Below are positions 35,530-47,940 of a DNA stretch of 64,000 nucleotides, in pieces. Position 1 is the first letter of the stretch; every line of letters starts with the position of its first letter. The notes beneath the pieces are model-generated. The model saw only the letters and a list, made by a program, of their open reading frames with translations. It searched no databases and was not told the DNA's origin. The position numbers and the translations under genes were made by a program. Source of the stretch: Lunularia cruciata (Eukaryota > Streptophyta > Marchantiopsida > Lunulariales > Lunulariaceae); the NCBI GenBank assembly GCA_948567375.1, contig OX419759.1, positions 15,468,744 to 15,532,743 on the forward strand, given 5' to 3'.

Positions 35530-36490
35530 GTAGTTACCTTTGGACAAGAAGACCTTTGGGGTAGAATACATTTAGTTTTGTAGAACAATTTTGTTAGCCA
35601 AAGATCTTTGGGATGTAAATTTTAATGAAAATTTGAAAGGATAAATGACAAAGAGGACCTTGAGCTTATCATGGATGTATAGGCAAATAATAATTAAGGA
35701 TCTTAGGATAATATAAGACAAGTAGATAGGACTAGCAATGAGTGATGTAGATGTAACTACAAGATTTCTAGCATTCCTTGATGTTGAAAATTTTCATCAC
35801 AAAGCAGGAACTATATAAAGGGTTTTTGACCCAATGTAATTTTCTTTTCTTTTCTCCACAATCAATGTTTGAGCACAAAGATGTCCATGACCCTTGGCAT
35901 TTATTTTCTACACTTTTTGTTATTGCTTGTATGAATGGTGAAGTAAAGATGAGAAACCTTTAAGTAGGAATGTAGGTGCTTGAGTGTAGAGAGACATTTG
36001 CACTTGGCTAGCTGTTTGACCTCCTAGGGTTCTAATTAGAGAGTAAATGTAGGGCTCTAGGAGCCTAGAGTATTGAAAGTACCACAAAATTGAAAAGCCA
36101 ATTAGTCAATCAATTTCAAGACTACTTTGAGATTGTGCTTTTTAGGAAAATTCATACATAGACTTTAAGCCATAGTCATCAAAGTGACATGACCTTTGCA
36201 TTATAATGACCTTTTGGTTAAAGATGACCTTTGTTATGGAAGGGACCTTTGGTAGGAAGTTATACCATCACCTTTGGGAACAATTTGGAATAGATCCTAA
36301 GTGAAAGTGATTTTTTCCTTTTTTCATAATGTGCCATAGTGGATGGGACTACATTCTTCTAGGAATGATTTCTGCCCAAGGGATAAAATAGGAAACAGTA
36401 AAGAATTTGTAATTTGTGATACTTTCCTTGAACTCTTGTCATTTATGGCCCTCATCTTTGAGGGAAGAACTTGTTCATACCATTTATATT
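35530..36490 (+). repeat. family E LTR-like repeat, copy a
   Basis: The clearest part is 36281-36470, sharing GTGAAAGTGATTT, GTGCCA-A-TGG-TG, a TTCTGCCCAAG-like box and GTCATTT with copies near 38890-39085, 52980-53180 and 59620-59760. A promoter-like TATATAAAGG sits at about 35813. Copies a and b flank an ORF region with no other coding sequence, which suggests LTRs. Exact ends are not defined. Confidence 0.5.
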
Positions 36491-38100
36491 ATTAGTACTT
36501 CAATATTGGGTTGTCATCCATGTACCAAGGAGAACCCCTAACTTGGCAAAGATGTTTTTATACCAGTCAAGGAGTTTGCATCAAGGATTCAAGGTAGATG
36601 GTGAAGCAACTTACTTGGCTCTTTTTGCAATATATTTCTATATAGAGCTCAATCTTTTAACAAAGAAATAGTGCAAGAATTTGCCAAGCCATTCCTACCT
36701 AATGGATTACTTTGCCTTGTAGCTTTAAGGGAAGTCTATGATCAAGAAGTATTGAGATGTAGATGCAAAGTATGTCACAATTGGAGAATTTATGCTTGTT
36801 GATGAAGAAGAGGAAGACACCTCTAGCAAAGTCTCCAATCTAGCCAAGAGACTATGGAAAATTCCTCAAGTGATAGAGTTTTCTTCAAAAGAAGAGGTAG
36901 GAAGGAAGAAGGATCCTTTACCTTGCAATGATCTATAGTAAGATTAGAGGAAGGGAAGCAATACAAAGACGCTTGATCAGATCCAAATCCAAATCCAAAT
37001 CCAAGTGAAGACACAAAACAAGAGGAGAAATCACATTAACCCAAAGAACTACCTAGCTCCAACCAAGAAGTAGGTATTCAAGAAGAGGAGCATTATAACA
37101 TTGGAGACAGCAAGAACAAGAACTTTGGTCCAAAGCAAAACTAGAAGAGGAAGTAGAGATGAAACCCAAAGTGGAAGTAGAGGAAGAAGCCAAAGATCCT
37201 TAGCAAGAACTGTAGACCAAAGTTGAAGAAAGATTAGCCCAAGTAGCCCAAGTACCAATCAAAGAAGGAGCTTACTTTATTATACACTTGGTAGGGGTAG
37301 CACTTAAGTTCATGGAGCTCTTACTTCTCCAATATATGGAGTGCTTGGAGATTATGAACTACACTACCTTGTTGTGCAACATGAACAAGGAGATCTACAC
37401 TTGGAAGGTGAAGGATAACTAAACCCAAGAAGAGATGACTAAGGCACAAAACCTCTATAAGGAGGAGGAAAAGAAGGTGAATGCCTTGATGTAGGAGAAT
37501 TTTAAGGTAGAAAGGTAGAACTCTTTCTTGATAGCAGGCCACAAGAGGCAAGAGGAAGAACTTGGAAGGTTGCAACTTGAATTTGGATCCCTCCATATAA
37601 AGAATTAGGATATGTAGGTTGGGTACAAAGACCAACTATAAGCCAAGGTTCAGGTTCTGATCTTTGATTTGCAAATGGCCAGTTACCAAAGAGAGATAAC
37701 ACTCTAATTGAACCAACTAGCCAAAGATCTAAAGAAGGACAGAGAAGAGAGGGAAGTAGATTGACCTCAAATGTTAGATGAGGCAAAGAAAAGTAGGAAT
37801 CTTGAACTAGTACTTGAAGGAAGAGAAGTTAAAGGCCATCCGATAGTTGGAGGAAGCCCAAGATCAATTTGTAGGGATGTTGAAGGAGGCAACTACAGAG
37901 AAGGCAATGAAAACAAAGATAACTTGTGTTGAAGTTGCAGATCCAAAATTTGGATGGAAGAACATACAAAGAAGGACAAGCAGACCAATTAGCAATTAGA
38001 CTTAGAGAACACTTAGGAAGTTCATTGAAATTTATGATACTTATTTGTTAGAAATAACAAGATACAAGGAGCAGAATGAACTCCTCCTTAGGTTTTGAAA
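36480..38100 (+). pseudogene. family E ORF, unrecognised gag-like charge-rich protein, copy 1
   Basis: Broken plus-strand frames share two blocks with the copy at 50520-52240: ATYLALFAIYFYI-NLLTK (about 36592-36665) and NYTTLLCNMNKEIYTWK (about 37355-37405). A long lysine/glutamate-rich coiled-coil-like region runs from about 37040 to 38000. An imperfect CCAAAT repeat is at 36978-37003. No RT, integrase or known domain is present. The position between two LTR-like repeats suggests the gag of a non-autonomous element, but the function is an inference and the family is unknown to me. The leucine-rich minus-strand frames here are shadows of this lysine/glutamate-rich sequence. Confidence 0.55.
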
Positions 38101-38109
38101 GGCAAGGGT

Positions 38110-39110
38110 AGTTCTTTGCAATATGAACCTTAGGCCAAAGGTAATTCAATGAAGAAGTTCTTTGTAGTTATAGGAAATTTGGAGTAGTAATCTACTTGAA
38201 GACCTTTGTTGTTATGCATACTTCAAGAAGAAGATCTTTGGAATTATATAAGACTTCATAATTGTAAAAGTCTTTGGAGTTGTCAATTTGAAGTGTTGTA
38301 TATTTAAATTGACTTTGGGGAAGACTTGATACATGTAAGGCACCTAATTGACTTAAATATGATTAGGATAAGATATTGTTACAATCTTTAAGTGTGTGAT
38401 GTAGGTAGTGATAGATGACTTCCATATAATCCACTTATTTTCTAAACCCCTTTGGAGTGAAGTAAAAGTGTATTTAAGGCTTTGGTCCAAAGTCATATGT
38501 GTTTACTTTTATACAATTAAAGTTCAATACAAGGTACTTTGGATTCCTTGCAAATTATTTTTTTTCATTCCAAATGTTTGTGAATGCTTGTGTTGAGTAG
38601 TGGTGAGGTAGTTCATATTAGGATCACAAGTGTTGGAGTAGAGAGTGATACATTTTTTATTAGGATGTATGATTTTTTGAGTGATCCAAAGGAGTGAAGC
38701 AATGCGCTAAGGAATCAAGCTTGATTCAAGGTATTGGCAATACCATGGAATCAAAAGGGAAAGGAATATGATTGATACAAAGCTACCTTTGGAGTTGTGC
38801 CTTCAGGAAAGGATAATACGTATCTTCATAGTCAAAGTCTTTGGAGTGAAAGAGCAATCACCTTCAAGAGTAAATTGGAAGCTACTTGTAGTGAATATGA
38901 TATCTATTTTTCCATTTTCCATAGTGTACCATAGGAAGTGACACTACCTTCTTTTTGAAGCAGCTCATGCCCACAAGGTTAAAGAGGAAAATATATAAAA
39001 ATTGCAACTTAGTGATATTTCCCTTCACGTCTAGTCATTTCTGACCTGTATCCTTGAATGAACGACCTATTCTCACCAATTTTACTAGCATTTGGCCAAC
39101 ATTCAGTCAC
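38110..39110 (+). repeat. family E LTR-like repeat, copy b
   Basis: It resembles copy a in order: AGGATAA-ATA, GTGATGTAG, a TATTTAAGGCTTTGGTCC-like promoter region, ATGTTTG and then the strong block at 38890-39085 (CATAGTGTACCATAGGAAGTG, CACTACCTTCTTTTTG, GCCCACAAGGTTAA). Similarity is moderate, so the two repeats are old. Confidence 0.5.
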
Positions 39111-39289
39111 CAAAATACCTCAATACTTTTAAAATTTAAAGATTACACAAGATATTATAGATTGATTATAAATAGCCAACTTAGTATAGTTTAAGTTATT
39201 TGCAAATAAGGAAGATAGACAGAGGAGTTGTAACATTGGGAATTATGAAGTAATGAGAGAAGACAATATGATGACTAACCTAATAGCAC

Positions 39290-39535
39290 AATAGCACAAT
39301 TCAAACCTTATGAGGAATTAGGAAGGGTTTGGATTCAAATGATTAGTCTAGGTAGATAGCTCAACATAGAAACAAAGTCCTACACTAATTTAATTCAAAC
39401 TCAAAATAAACTAATAGCACAATTCAAACCTTATGAGGAATTAGGAAGGGTTTGGATTCAAATGATTAGTCTAGGTAGATAGCTCAACATAGAAACAAAG
39501 TCCTACACTAATTTAATTCAAACTCAAAATAAACT
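39290..39535. repeat. perfect 123-bp tandem duplication
   Basis: Units 39290-39412 and 39413-39535 are identical by eye over all 123 bases. There is no coding content. Such identity beside strongly decayed repeats points to a recent event or an assembly artefact. Confidence 0.93.
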
Positions 39536-40039
39536 TTGAATAATTAAAAAATTAGGATTCAATGTCATATCATCTTCATATTGATATGTGGATCTGAGTG
39601 CCATATTCAAGAAGAATATTGTATAATCATTAGCTACAAACACCATTTTTGTTTTGGTAATTTATACTATTGTTAGTGGAAGTCTAAGCAAACCATCCAT
39701 CAATGACCCAATAAAAAAGAAATTATTTGTTATATTTAGTTACCTTCTTTTCCTCTTTAATACACTATTTAAAACTCATAAAATTTAGCTCTCTCATCAA
39801 ATAAGTACTAACTATTACTATGTATCAACATGTTTACACTAGTGACATTTATACAAAAAATTTCAATTCAAGGATGTCCTCAAATATTATTATCTTGTTT
39901 ATTTGATTCATCACTTGTATTTGCAATGATTTCCCACTTTGCACATCAATTAAGAAGATAATAAATATGATCAGAGTCTCACTCATGTATTCAACTTGAT
40001 ATGGTATATATATATATTGATATATACTCAAATTGATAT

Positions 40040-40041
<2 letters not shown>

Positions 40042-40082
<41 letters not shown>
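40042..40082. repeat. (AT)n microsatellite
   Basis: About 20 uninterrupted AT units, preceded by a shorter AT run near 40003-40017. Confidence 0.95.
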
Positions 40083-40086
<4 letters not shown>

Positions 40087-40683
40087 TGGTCTAAAAGGAA
40101 TGCATAATTATTTCCATATTGAGATCTTACATGAAACTTATAGATCTTACAACTTCATTTACAAAGTCAATTTAAATATATTTGTACCTAGAGTGAGGAA
40201 GTTTCTATCTTATCTTTTGCATAATTGTGCATGAGGAAGAGATAATACATTCAGGTGTGAAACTTACACATATATTTAAAACTACTTCCTTAAAGCTTAA
40301 TACCTTGCAACATTTATATACCAAATTAGTATTTTGTTACTTAATCAATTTTGTCATGTTCTTTCCAAAAAGGGGAATATTTTAGTATTATGCTATGGAT
40401 ACATCTACTAGAAGTTTTCTCTTGTTTGGATTGTAGTTTATCATTAGGTAAACATTGATGTAAAAAAATTGATCAAAAATATAGAAGGAAGGGAACCAAA
40501 TGACAAATGAGGATCCTTGATCTTATTATGGAGTAGCAATTGTTATATGGTACCTATAACCACTCATCCAAAAAATTTGAATTTGGCACAATGTGGGATA
40601 GAAGGAGCAATAGGGAAAGAGAATGAAGAATTTAAGAGGAATTTCTTTTTGAAATCCTTAGAAATTCCTTTTAACCTTGTACT

Positions 40684-41200
40684 TGACTTCGCAATACCTC
40701 CATTGTTATCTTAATCTCCCAAAACTTGTTCAACATCCCTTGCATTCCTTGCATCTGGTCATGCAATTGTAGCTCCATGATTCATACACATGGTAAATGC
40801 TCTATTGCTACTTCCTACTTCAATAGAGGGTTAACATGATCATTGGGAAGGAATATATCATTATAATAATTATATATATAATATATATATCATTGGGGAG
40901 GAAGCACAAAACTATTGGGACTACCATTGAGACCTCTGAGTCTATCACTCATTGATAATATTTCTCACCAAAATTATAGACTACAAAATCTCTAAATATT
41001 ATTTTTGGTCTCACTACATAATAGATTTCATAATAGATTTCACTACATAATAGATTTTTAAATAACACTTGAGTGTTCAAAGCAAGAGGATTTTATACAT
41101 TTAGATCCATTGCATCATAACAAGATATAAATGGTCAAATCCCACTTTCTATTATATACCACCATCGGTAGAATCAGCGGGTTTGGTGACTTCATTACTA
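40684..41200 (-). repeat. extra copy of the chromovirus 5' leader, downstream of the 3' LTR
   Basis: On the minus strand this matches 48240-48640, the leader and gag start of the chromovirus. Shared stretches include ACTATTGGGACTACCATT, CACTCATTGATAATATT, CTCACCAAAATT and TGGTCAAATCCCAC-like. The primer site and the first part of the leader seem deleted, because the LTR at 41201 joins directly to a later part of the leader. Its presence beyond the 3' LTR makes the locus LTR-body-LTR-leader. Confidence 0.78.
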
Positions 41201-41929
41201 TGTATAATTTACCAAGCATAGGAAACCTTAAGAGAAACATAGGAGAAAACACAAAGTTTTGCTTTCAATCTCCAATGCCTCAAAAGAGCACCTTGACTTT
41301 ATTATATAGAAACGAGGACTCCCCCACAAGAAGCTCCACCCTTGGATCAAGTACATAAATTGGTGACATGTTTGCAAGCTCTACCCTAAGATTAGTTGCA
41401 TGCATGGGTGACATGTTGGTTTTGATCCTATTTGGTTGGTCAAATCGTCTTTGACCAAAGGGAATCTTTAGGGAATCTTTGTGTATGAATCTCCAAATTG
41501 CATGGGTGAGGTACCATCAAGAAGCTCTCAATAAGACAAGCCTTAAGGTAGGACAAGCCATCCTTTTCTATGTTTAGGGGGGATTCTACATAATTTTAAG
41601 GCCTAATTCATTTGTTTAAGCCTCCAAAATTGGCTTTAAAGTTTCCAAGCTATTTTTTAGTCCTATGATATTAGTGAAAGTCTTCTTTTGGTGACATCTC
41701 TTTATATAACAACCTTCCAAATTTTACCAAGTCAATTTCCACCTTTGGGTAATATGTCTAGTCTTTGGTACTACAAATTCAAGCTAGTTTTTGCTCCTAC
41801 CTTATTAGTAGAAGTACTCTTTGGTGACACCTCTATCTGATCTACCTAGCCCATCATACATTTTATCCTTTCATATGTTACCAAGCCAATTTTCACATCT
41901 AGATGATATGTCTAGTTCTTGGTATTACA
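41201..41929 (-). repeat. chromovirus 3' LTR
   Basis: 729 bp, starting TGTAATACCAAG at 41929 and ending near 41201. It contains an internal direct duplication: the TAGACATAT-ATC to CACCAAA-GAGTACTTCTACTAAT segment occurs twice. Confidence 0.85.
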
Positions 41930-41942
41930 GACCTCCATTATT

Positions 41943-43200
41943 CTAAGATGTAATGTCCTTGTTGTGAAGTTGTTGCTCAAAAGATTTCACTAACACTAGT
42001 ATATTAGTCAAGTTGGTTTTTGGCTCCAATGTTGCCTCATATAGTTGGTACCCTTTCCAATGTACAAAATATTCCACATGTGGATGGTGAGTACTCCATA
42101 TGTGTTTCAAGAAAATGTGTTTGACTTCATATTCCTTCATGTTATCAATGAGTGTTAGACCTATGCAAATTTCCTATATGGAAGGAAAGTGGTATGGTCG
42201 GGATGCATATCTATGTAGTAGGGAAACATAAAATATTGGATGAGTCTTTATGTATGGCGATAGCTGGAGGTAGAAGGCCACTATACCAATTTGATGAAGG
42301 ATGAGGAAAGGCCTAATAAATAAGATTTGAGCTTGTGAGGACCACCTAACTTAAGGTTGGTTGTTGATAACCAAACTTGATCCCCAACATTGAACTCCAT
42401 GTGCCAATGATGTGCATTTGCATACTATTTCTGTTGATTTTGGGTGATTTGCAACTTATGTTTGGCATTCTCCACTCCTTGTTGGATTTAAGAAACAAAA
42501 GTGTTGATAACATCCACCTTGGTATCCACCGGGCAGATCTTCATCAAGATCAAAGGTGTGAAAGGATGCTCTCCACACATAAGGACAAATGGTATGACCT
42601 ATGTAGATGCATTCACTGAATTGATGTATGAGAATTCCACCAGTAGAAGTATGGTGTTCCACCTTTCTTGCTCTTCTACGGTGAAGCCTAGAGCATGTCC
42701 TCAATAATGCAATCAGCCCACTCTATTTTTCCATTGGTCTATAAGTGGTAGGCTAAGGACATGGCCAATTTGGTTTTGAAGAAACCAAAAAGTGTTCTCC
42801 AAAATAAATTGGTGAATTGAGTGCCTCTATATGTGATGAGCACTTGAGACAAGCCATGGTGAGAAAAGATTACATCTAAGTACAATTGAGCTAATTGTGG
42901 AGCTATCATCCTTAGTGGTAAGATGTACATGAATCATTTTGCTAAGTAGATCAACAAAAACTTGATGGAATCAAACCCTAAGGTGGTCTTGGGCAATTTG
43001 GAAACCAGATCCATGCTTACCTATTCCCAATGTTGTGTAGGAGTAGGAAGAAGTTGAAGGAGTCCTCAAAGAGCTTGATTAGAAGCTTTATTTTGTTGAC
43101 AAAGAAGGCAACTTTGAACGTACTCCATTATATTGTTGCTCATCTTGGGCCAATAATAATGGCATTTGGCTGCATCCTAAGTCTTGTACACTCCAACATG
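41943..43200 (-). pseudogene. chromovirus integrase with C-terminal chromodomain
   Basis: Integrase pieces on the minus strand: an H2C2-like finger near 43190-43060 (HESAIIGHVG, then CLLCQQNK), the core VSMDLVSKLP (about 43020), VLITYRGTQFTNLFW (about 42835-42790), where the usual S-D-R-G is TYRG so one catalytic Asp is lost, and NGKIEWA with the Glu. The chromodomain frame is 42140-41943: VEYFVHWKGYQ then EATLEPKTNLTN, with the aromatic and W-K-G-Y residues that bind methyl-lysine. It ends in TAG just before the purine tract and LTR. Several stops lie between the core and the chromodomain. Confidence 0.88.
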
Positions 43201-43216
43201 ACCTATAATGGCGGAT

Positions 43217-44618
43217 TCATGACATTTTGCTAGGATGATGGTTCTTATGTCTGTCATCTCGGATCCATAACCTGCCATCACAAAAAGTGAATCCTTGGGT
43301 ACTAATGATGCCTTTGGATGATAGAGCTCCTACTATTAGTGGGTCAATTTTTGTGGCAGCAAGCAACCTTGGACAGAATTTAGGATTCATCTTGACCTCT
43401 ACCACCAAATTGTTTATTATAGGCATTTGAACAAATGGATCTGCAAGTTGCTTCTTGCCTTCTACATATGTGATTATCATGTTGAACCTTTGTCTCCACT
43501 CTATCCACCCAATCTATTGATGAGATATATCTTTTTGTGTCTTGAGGTAGACTAGAGGTTTGTGGTTGGTCTCCACTAAAATGCCTTCTTGCCAAGATAA
43601 TGCTTCCAATGCTTGGTTGCAAGGACAATAGACACCTCTTCTCATTTTATGGTGTGGTAGTTTCATTCTTCTAGTAATAGCTTTTGAGAGATATATGCAA
43701 TTGGATGCCTTTTGTCATGCCACTCTTGTTGTAGGACTGCTCTGATTGCTACGCTTGATGCATCTATAGTCAACTTGATTGTACATTTGGGTCATACCAT
43801 TTCAATCTTGGTGCATGTAGTAATGCATCTTTCAATTCCTAAAAGGCCAATTCTTGTGCAGTTCTCCACATCCACTTCTTCCCCTTGCCAAGTAGTGTAG
43901 TTAGAAGTTGTGCAACCTTGGAGAAGTCCTTGATAAATTGACAATAGAACCCCATCAATCCCAAGAAACTCTTGAGTTAGGTTTGATCTTTTGGAGCACT
44001 CCATTTTTGAATGACCTCTATTTTAGTTGTTAGCTCTTGGATACCTTCTGTATTACTCTATGCCCCAAGTGGTCTACTTCAAACTTGCCAAACTCACACT
44101 TTGAGATTTTGTCACACAATTGATTTTGTCATAAAATTTGGAGGATTTCTTGTAGATGTTGCTTGTGTTCCATGATTGTCCTAGTATAGACAAGGATGTC
44201 ATCTAGGAAAATGATAATAGTTTTATCCAAGTATGGACAAAATGCATCATTTATCAAACTCATGAAAGTGGATAGTGTGTTGGTGAAGCCAAAGATCATA
44301 ACCAGGTACTCAAAGTGACCATACCTCAGTTTTGTGACCGTCTTCCTCTGCAATTTGGATTTGGTTGTAACCGTTTTGCAGATAAGTTTGGTGAAGTGTT
44401 TTGCCTTATTGAGTTGATTGAATGGGTCATCCATGCGGGGGTAAGGGGTATTTGTTCTTCACCATTTGTTGATTTAGGCCCATATAGTCAATGCACATGC
44501 GCATTATATCATCCTTTTTATTCACAAACAAGACAAGAGCTCCATATATTGATATGCTAGGTTGGCTAAACCATTTTTGTAGCATACCCTTGATTTGAGC
44601 CTTACTCCTCCAACTCAT
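43217..44618 (-). pseudogene. chromovirus reverse transcriptase and RNase H
   Basis: RT begins with [21 protein letters not shown] (44580-44520), read in two short blocks: the [13 protein letters not shown] part and [12 protein letters not shown]. It continues with GHFEYLVMIFGFTNTLSTF and IIIFLDDILVYT (about 44222-44190), the polymerase active site with both Asp residues kept. RNase H is poor: fragments resembling VETNHKPLVYL (about 43575) and YVEGKKQLADP (about 43465). The middle of the domain is broken by stops. It shares the frame order of other plant chromoviruses. Confidence 0.82.
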
Positions 44619-44759
44619 GAGGTAATAGATTATATGGGGCCTTACAAGGAGGTATCTTCATAAGAATTATTTTGATTTCATGGTCTACTTTCCTTTTTGG
44701 TGGTAATCTTGAGGGTAGATCATCCAAGAAGGCATCTTGAACCTCATTGACCACATCTT

Positions 44760-45260
44760 TCAATTTCTTAGGAACTTTTCCATCAAGTTGTGCACTCTAG
44801 ATTTCTTTATTAGACCCATGAAACAACTATTTGTCTTACATATAGCTATTGTTTCTATGATATAGAGAGGCAATTCTTGCCTGTATGCTCTATCTTTAAT
44901 CCCAATGATCTTCCATAGGCAAGTTCTCACCACTTTCTTCCTCCAATCAACCATGGGATTGTAGTGCTCCATCCATGGCATACCTAAGATTGCATCATAA
45001 CAAGCTAATTGTATTACTTGCCACTTAATTACTTCCTGAGACTCTCTTTCAAAGAATGCTACCTTTCTAGGTAATAATTGAATCCTCTTTTTGTGCACAG
45101 TAGGTGATTCCACTTCTTCATTCTCATCCTTCTCTAGAACAATCACCAACCTTATTGCAATAGAGCAAGACAAGAAATTATTTTTTGTTCCAAGGTCTAT
45201 CAATATTGTCACTTGATTGCCTTTTATGACTCTATTTACAATATTCTATTTGTGAGTTTG
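44760..45260 (-). pseudogene. chromovirus aspartic protease region
   Basis: The frame 45212-44760 opens with VTILIDLGTKNNFLS just upstream of and into the ORF, matching the retropepsin active site with D-L-G in place of D-S/T-G. It continues to LACYDAILGMPWMEHYNP (about 45010-44955), the flap/hinge and G-M-P/D-W block. The frame is open for 150 codons, but the active-site change suggests loss of activity. Confidence 0.82.
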
Positions 45261-46057
45261 TCTTCCTCAATCTTTGTGCACTTGTTTTCTTCCTTTCCCT
45301 AATTCTTTGCTTCACCATTGAGCTAGTAAGGTTGCAAGGTGCTTTTATTGGCAATATTCATTTTTTGATATGATTTCTACATCCTCTTCTTCAATTTGTC
45401 TCTCCATGTTGTTCAAAGATTGCCTATATGGAGACCAAGGGCCTCTAGGAAAATGAGTACAACAATTGATGGCTATATACCCAACTCGACTACAATTGTA
45501 ACAACAATGTTGTTTTGCTCGAGTCCATTTCCCTCATGGGACCCCATCTCTCTTTTCATTGACCTATCCCCATTCTCCTTGGAGTCATCGTGCTTCTTGT
45601 TCTCAAAATCAAATTTTGCCCAATTTTGTATGCATAGGTCTTCCAAAGTGTTATGTTTCAGTTCAATAATGTGGAGTCAGAACTGCCACTTCAACTCCTC
45701 CAAGCGCTCTTGCTATTCTTTAAGCACAAGCAATGGCTTCAAAATAGTGCAAGGGTTTTATACCATTACTTCTTGGTGAATTTTCTCTTTTAATCCTTAT
45801 TCAAAATTGTCTAGAGCTTCTGTTGGACTCATGTTGCTTATTGCAACCTGTAGATCAAGGAATGCCTCCATGTATGCTTGTACATTGTTCTTTTGCTTCA
45901 ATCCCCATAGTCGGATTTGGACCATCTACACAAAATCCACAGATTGGAAATTCTTCAACAATCCTTCTTGCATGGTTGTCCAAGTTACCTCTCTTCCTTT
46001 TGCCAGCATTGATTGTTCCCAAGCATTGTACTATGTGAGGGCCCTCTTGGTTAAGTA

Positions 46058-47940
46058 CAATAACCTCCCGGTTCAATACGCACCCGATTAAGTACGCATC
46101 CCGGTTAAGTTTGCATCTTCTGATAGACAATGTAGGGTTCAATATTTCTCAGTTGAACATGTCATGAATTGTCATCCGGCGCAAGTTTTGAAGTTTCTTG
46201 GCTTTGACTGCAACCTCATGGACCTTGCTTTGGAATATTTCAAATGATTTTTTTAGATCTTCAAAAGTGCCCTCCGCTTCTGCTTGAACTTTAGTGCAGA
46301 GCAGCTGGTCCTCAATTTTGAGAACTTGTTTATAAAGAGATTCAAAACCATGAAATATGCTTCCAATCTCTAAATTGGCATTCAGCTCTTGAGGATCAAG
46401 GTCATCCGCATCATTCACCGCAGTGTCAACAATCTTCATTAACTCTAACAGCTCTTCAACATCTTCCAACACTGCTGTTACATATTCTTCATTGTTCTCA
46501 TCATCAATATGAACAAAGTCTTCCAATTTCGATGGATTGATAGAGAGTGTTTGAATGGTGTGTGCCAAATTGGTGAATATGTTCTAAACTTTGTCAACAG
46601 CTTCCAATTCTGGCTCTATTTGCATTAGCTCTACATTTTTGATCGAGCTGGAAGAGACAGAATCCCATGCTTCTTTGACATAACTTGCAGCATTCAGCAT
46701 GTGTGCTGGATTTCCGTAGGAGACCCCTGCAGCACCTCGTCGCAATCTTCCACCCAAATCTTTCTTTTGCTGCTTTGCCTCCTTATCAAGTTCATAAAAA
46801 ACAAGGACATCCTTGAGGTACAAATATTTGTATCACTTTTTCAGGGCTGCGATGATGCCCATATTGCAAGGCTATTTCCAGCTTGTACAATTTAGTGGGA
46901 AGAAAAAGACCCAAATATTATCACGCTTGAAGGCATCAAAAAGTCTTGGGGCATTATCCATCAGCAAAAGAATGCGGCATCCAGTTCTTTTTTTGACTTC
47001 TAGAACAAAGACTTCATTGAACCATTTCCAACACGTTTCCATGTCCATCCAAGCCTTTGCTTGCTTGAAATAAGGAATTGGCCATTGTCTGTCCTTGATA
47101 CAAGTTGGCTCCTTTGGTTTCCCAATCAGTGCGCATAGAATTTTATGTGTTCCTGTTGCGTTAGCACATACTATCAAAGAAACTCAATCCTTGGCTTTCT
47201 TTTTGCCTCTTATAATTGAGATATCTTCATTTGACATAAGGAGGCTATATCACGGTAGCAACCGAAAAAACAAACCGGTCTCGTCCATATTGTAACCAAA
47301 ACATTTTCAGGATCGTATAGCACAATGATCACGTAGAGACTTTCTAAAGCTGCTAATAACTTTGGATCTCTTTTGTCAACTTCTGCTCCTTCTTCATGAA
47401 GGAACATCTTCTGTAAGCCACACCGTGCTCTAAATCAACTAAGCCATTGCCATGATGCCTTAAAGTGTGATTCCAAAATTGATAAAGTAGAAGCAATACT
47501 TTTTGCTTTGGCAATGGCAAGAGATGGTGGTACAAGAAGTCTGGCTTGGCGCATGTTGTCAATCCAAATGTAAAGCATATCTTCAAGCTATGTAAATCAT
47601 CCCAGTGAAGCGTGAAAGGTCTTCTCCTTAGCTTCTTTAGACATCAAAGCCAATCTCTCCAGAATCAAACCACAATTTCCCCACACCTTTTGGATTGCAT
47701 CTTTGCTGACATTGTACTCCCGAGCTAAAGCCCGTTTACTAGGAGGATTTGTTTTGCTCAATTTAGAAATGATTTTGTAGCGTTGGGACTCATTAAGACG
47801 CTTGCTTTTTGGTTTCCTCATCATTCTCTTTGAGCGCAAGCAATATGGGACTGAGTACTGTAGTCTAAAGTTTGCACCTACTAGTTAGGTATGCACAAAC
47901 CCTCGAGGTTCAAGTTGCTGACTTAGGCGGGAGGTTACTG
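46058..47940 (-). mobile_element. pogo-type (Tc1/mariner superfamily) DNA transposon
   Basis: A 1,883-bp element flanked by TA at 46056-46057 and 47941-47942, the target used by this superfamily. The termini are inverted: left CAATAACCTCCCG, right (reverse complement) CAGTAACCTCCCG. Further inside, both ends carry a GTTTGCA-type motif that may serve as a transposase-binding site. It encodes one transposase on the minus strand. It inserted in the gag of the chromovirus, so it is younger than that element. Confidence 0.92.
46149..47839 (-). pseudogene. pogo-type DDE transposase, inactivated
   Basis: The transposase cuts and moves the element. From 47839: basic N-terminus, then a helix-turn-helix region (LNESQRYKIISKLSKT, KRALAREYNVSKDAIQKVW). 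The first catalytic Asp is in NMDETGLFFR (about 47277-47248, in a shifted frame). Next come MIVCANATGTHK (47177) and LLLMDNAP (about 47010), with the second Asp. The third catalytic position reads PCNMGII, Asp replaced by Asn, and an adjacent Gln codon is TAG (near 46860). The C-terminal part, 46823-46149, is well preserved and acidic. Frame changes or stops lie near 47590, 47350, 47200 and 46870. It is rather recently dead compared with its host. Confidence 0.9.

Larger units (their letters stand above)
39111..40683. other. gene-free AT-rich interval with simple repeats
   Basis: No coding homology. It contains the 123-bp tandem duplication at 39290-39535, an imperfect duplication of TTGATATGGTATATATAT near 39997-40060, and an (AT)n run. 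Confidence 0.6.

Noticed and set aside
37049-37786. Leucine-rich minus-strand ORFs as membrane proteins
   Set aside because: They are antisense shadows of lysine/glutamate-rich plus-strand sequence with conserved blocks in a second copy.
40042-40082. AT run as a functional element such as an origin
   Set aside because: A simple microsatellite explains it, and nothing else supports a role.
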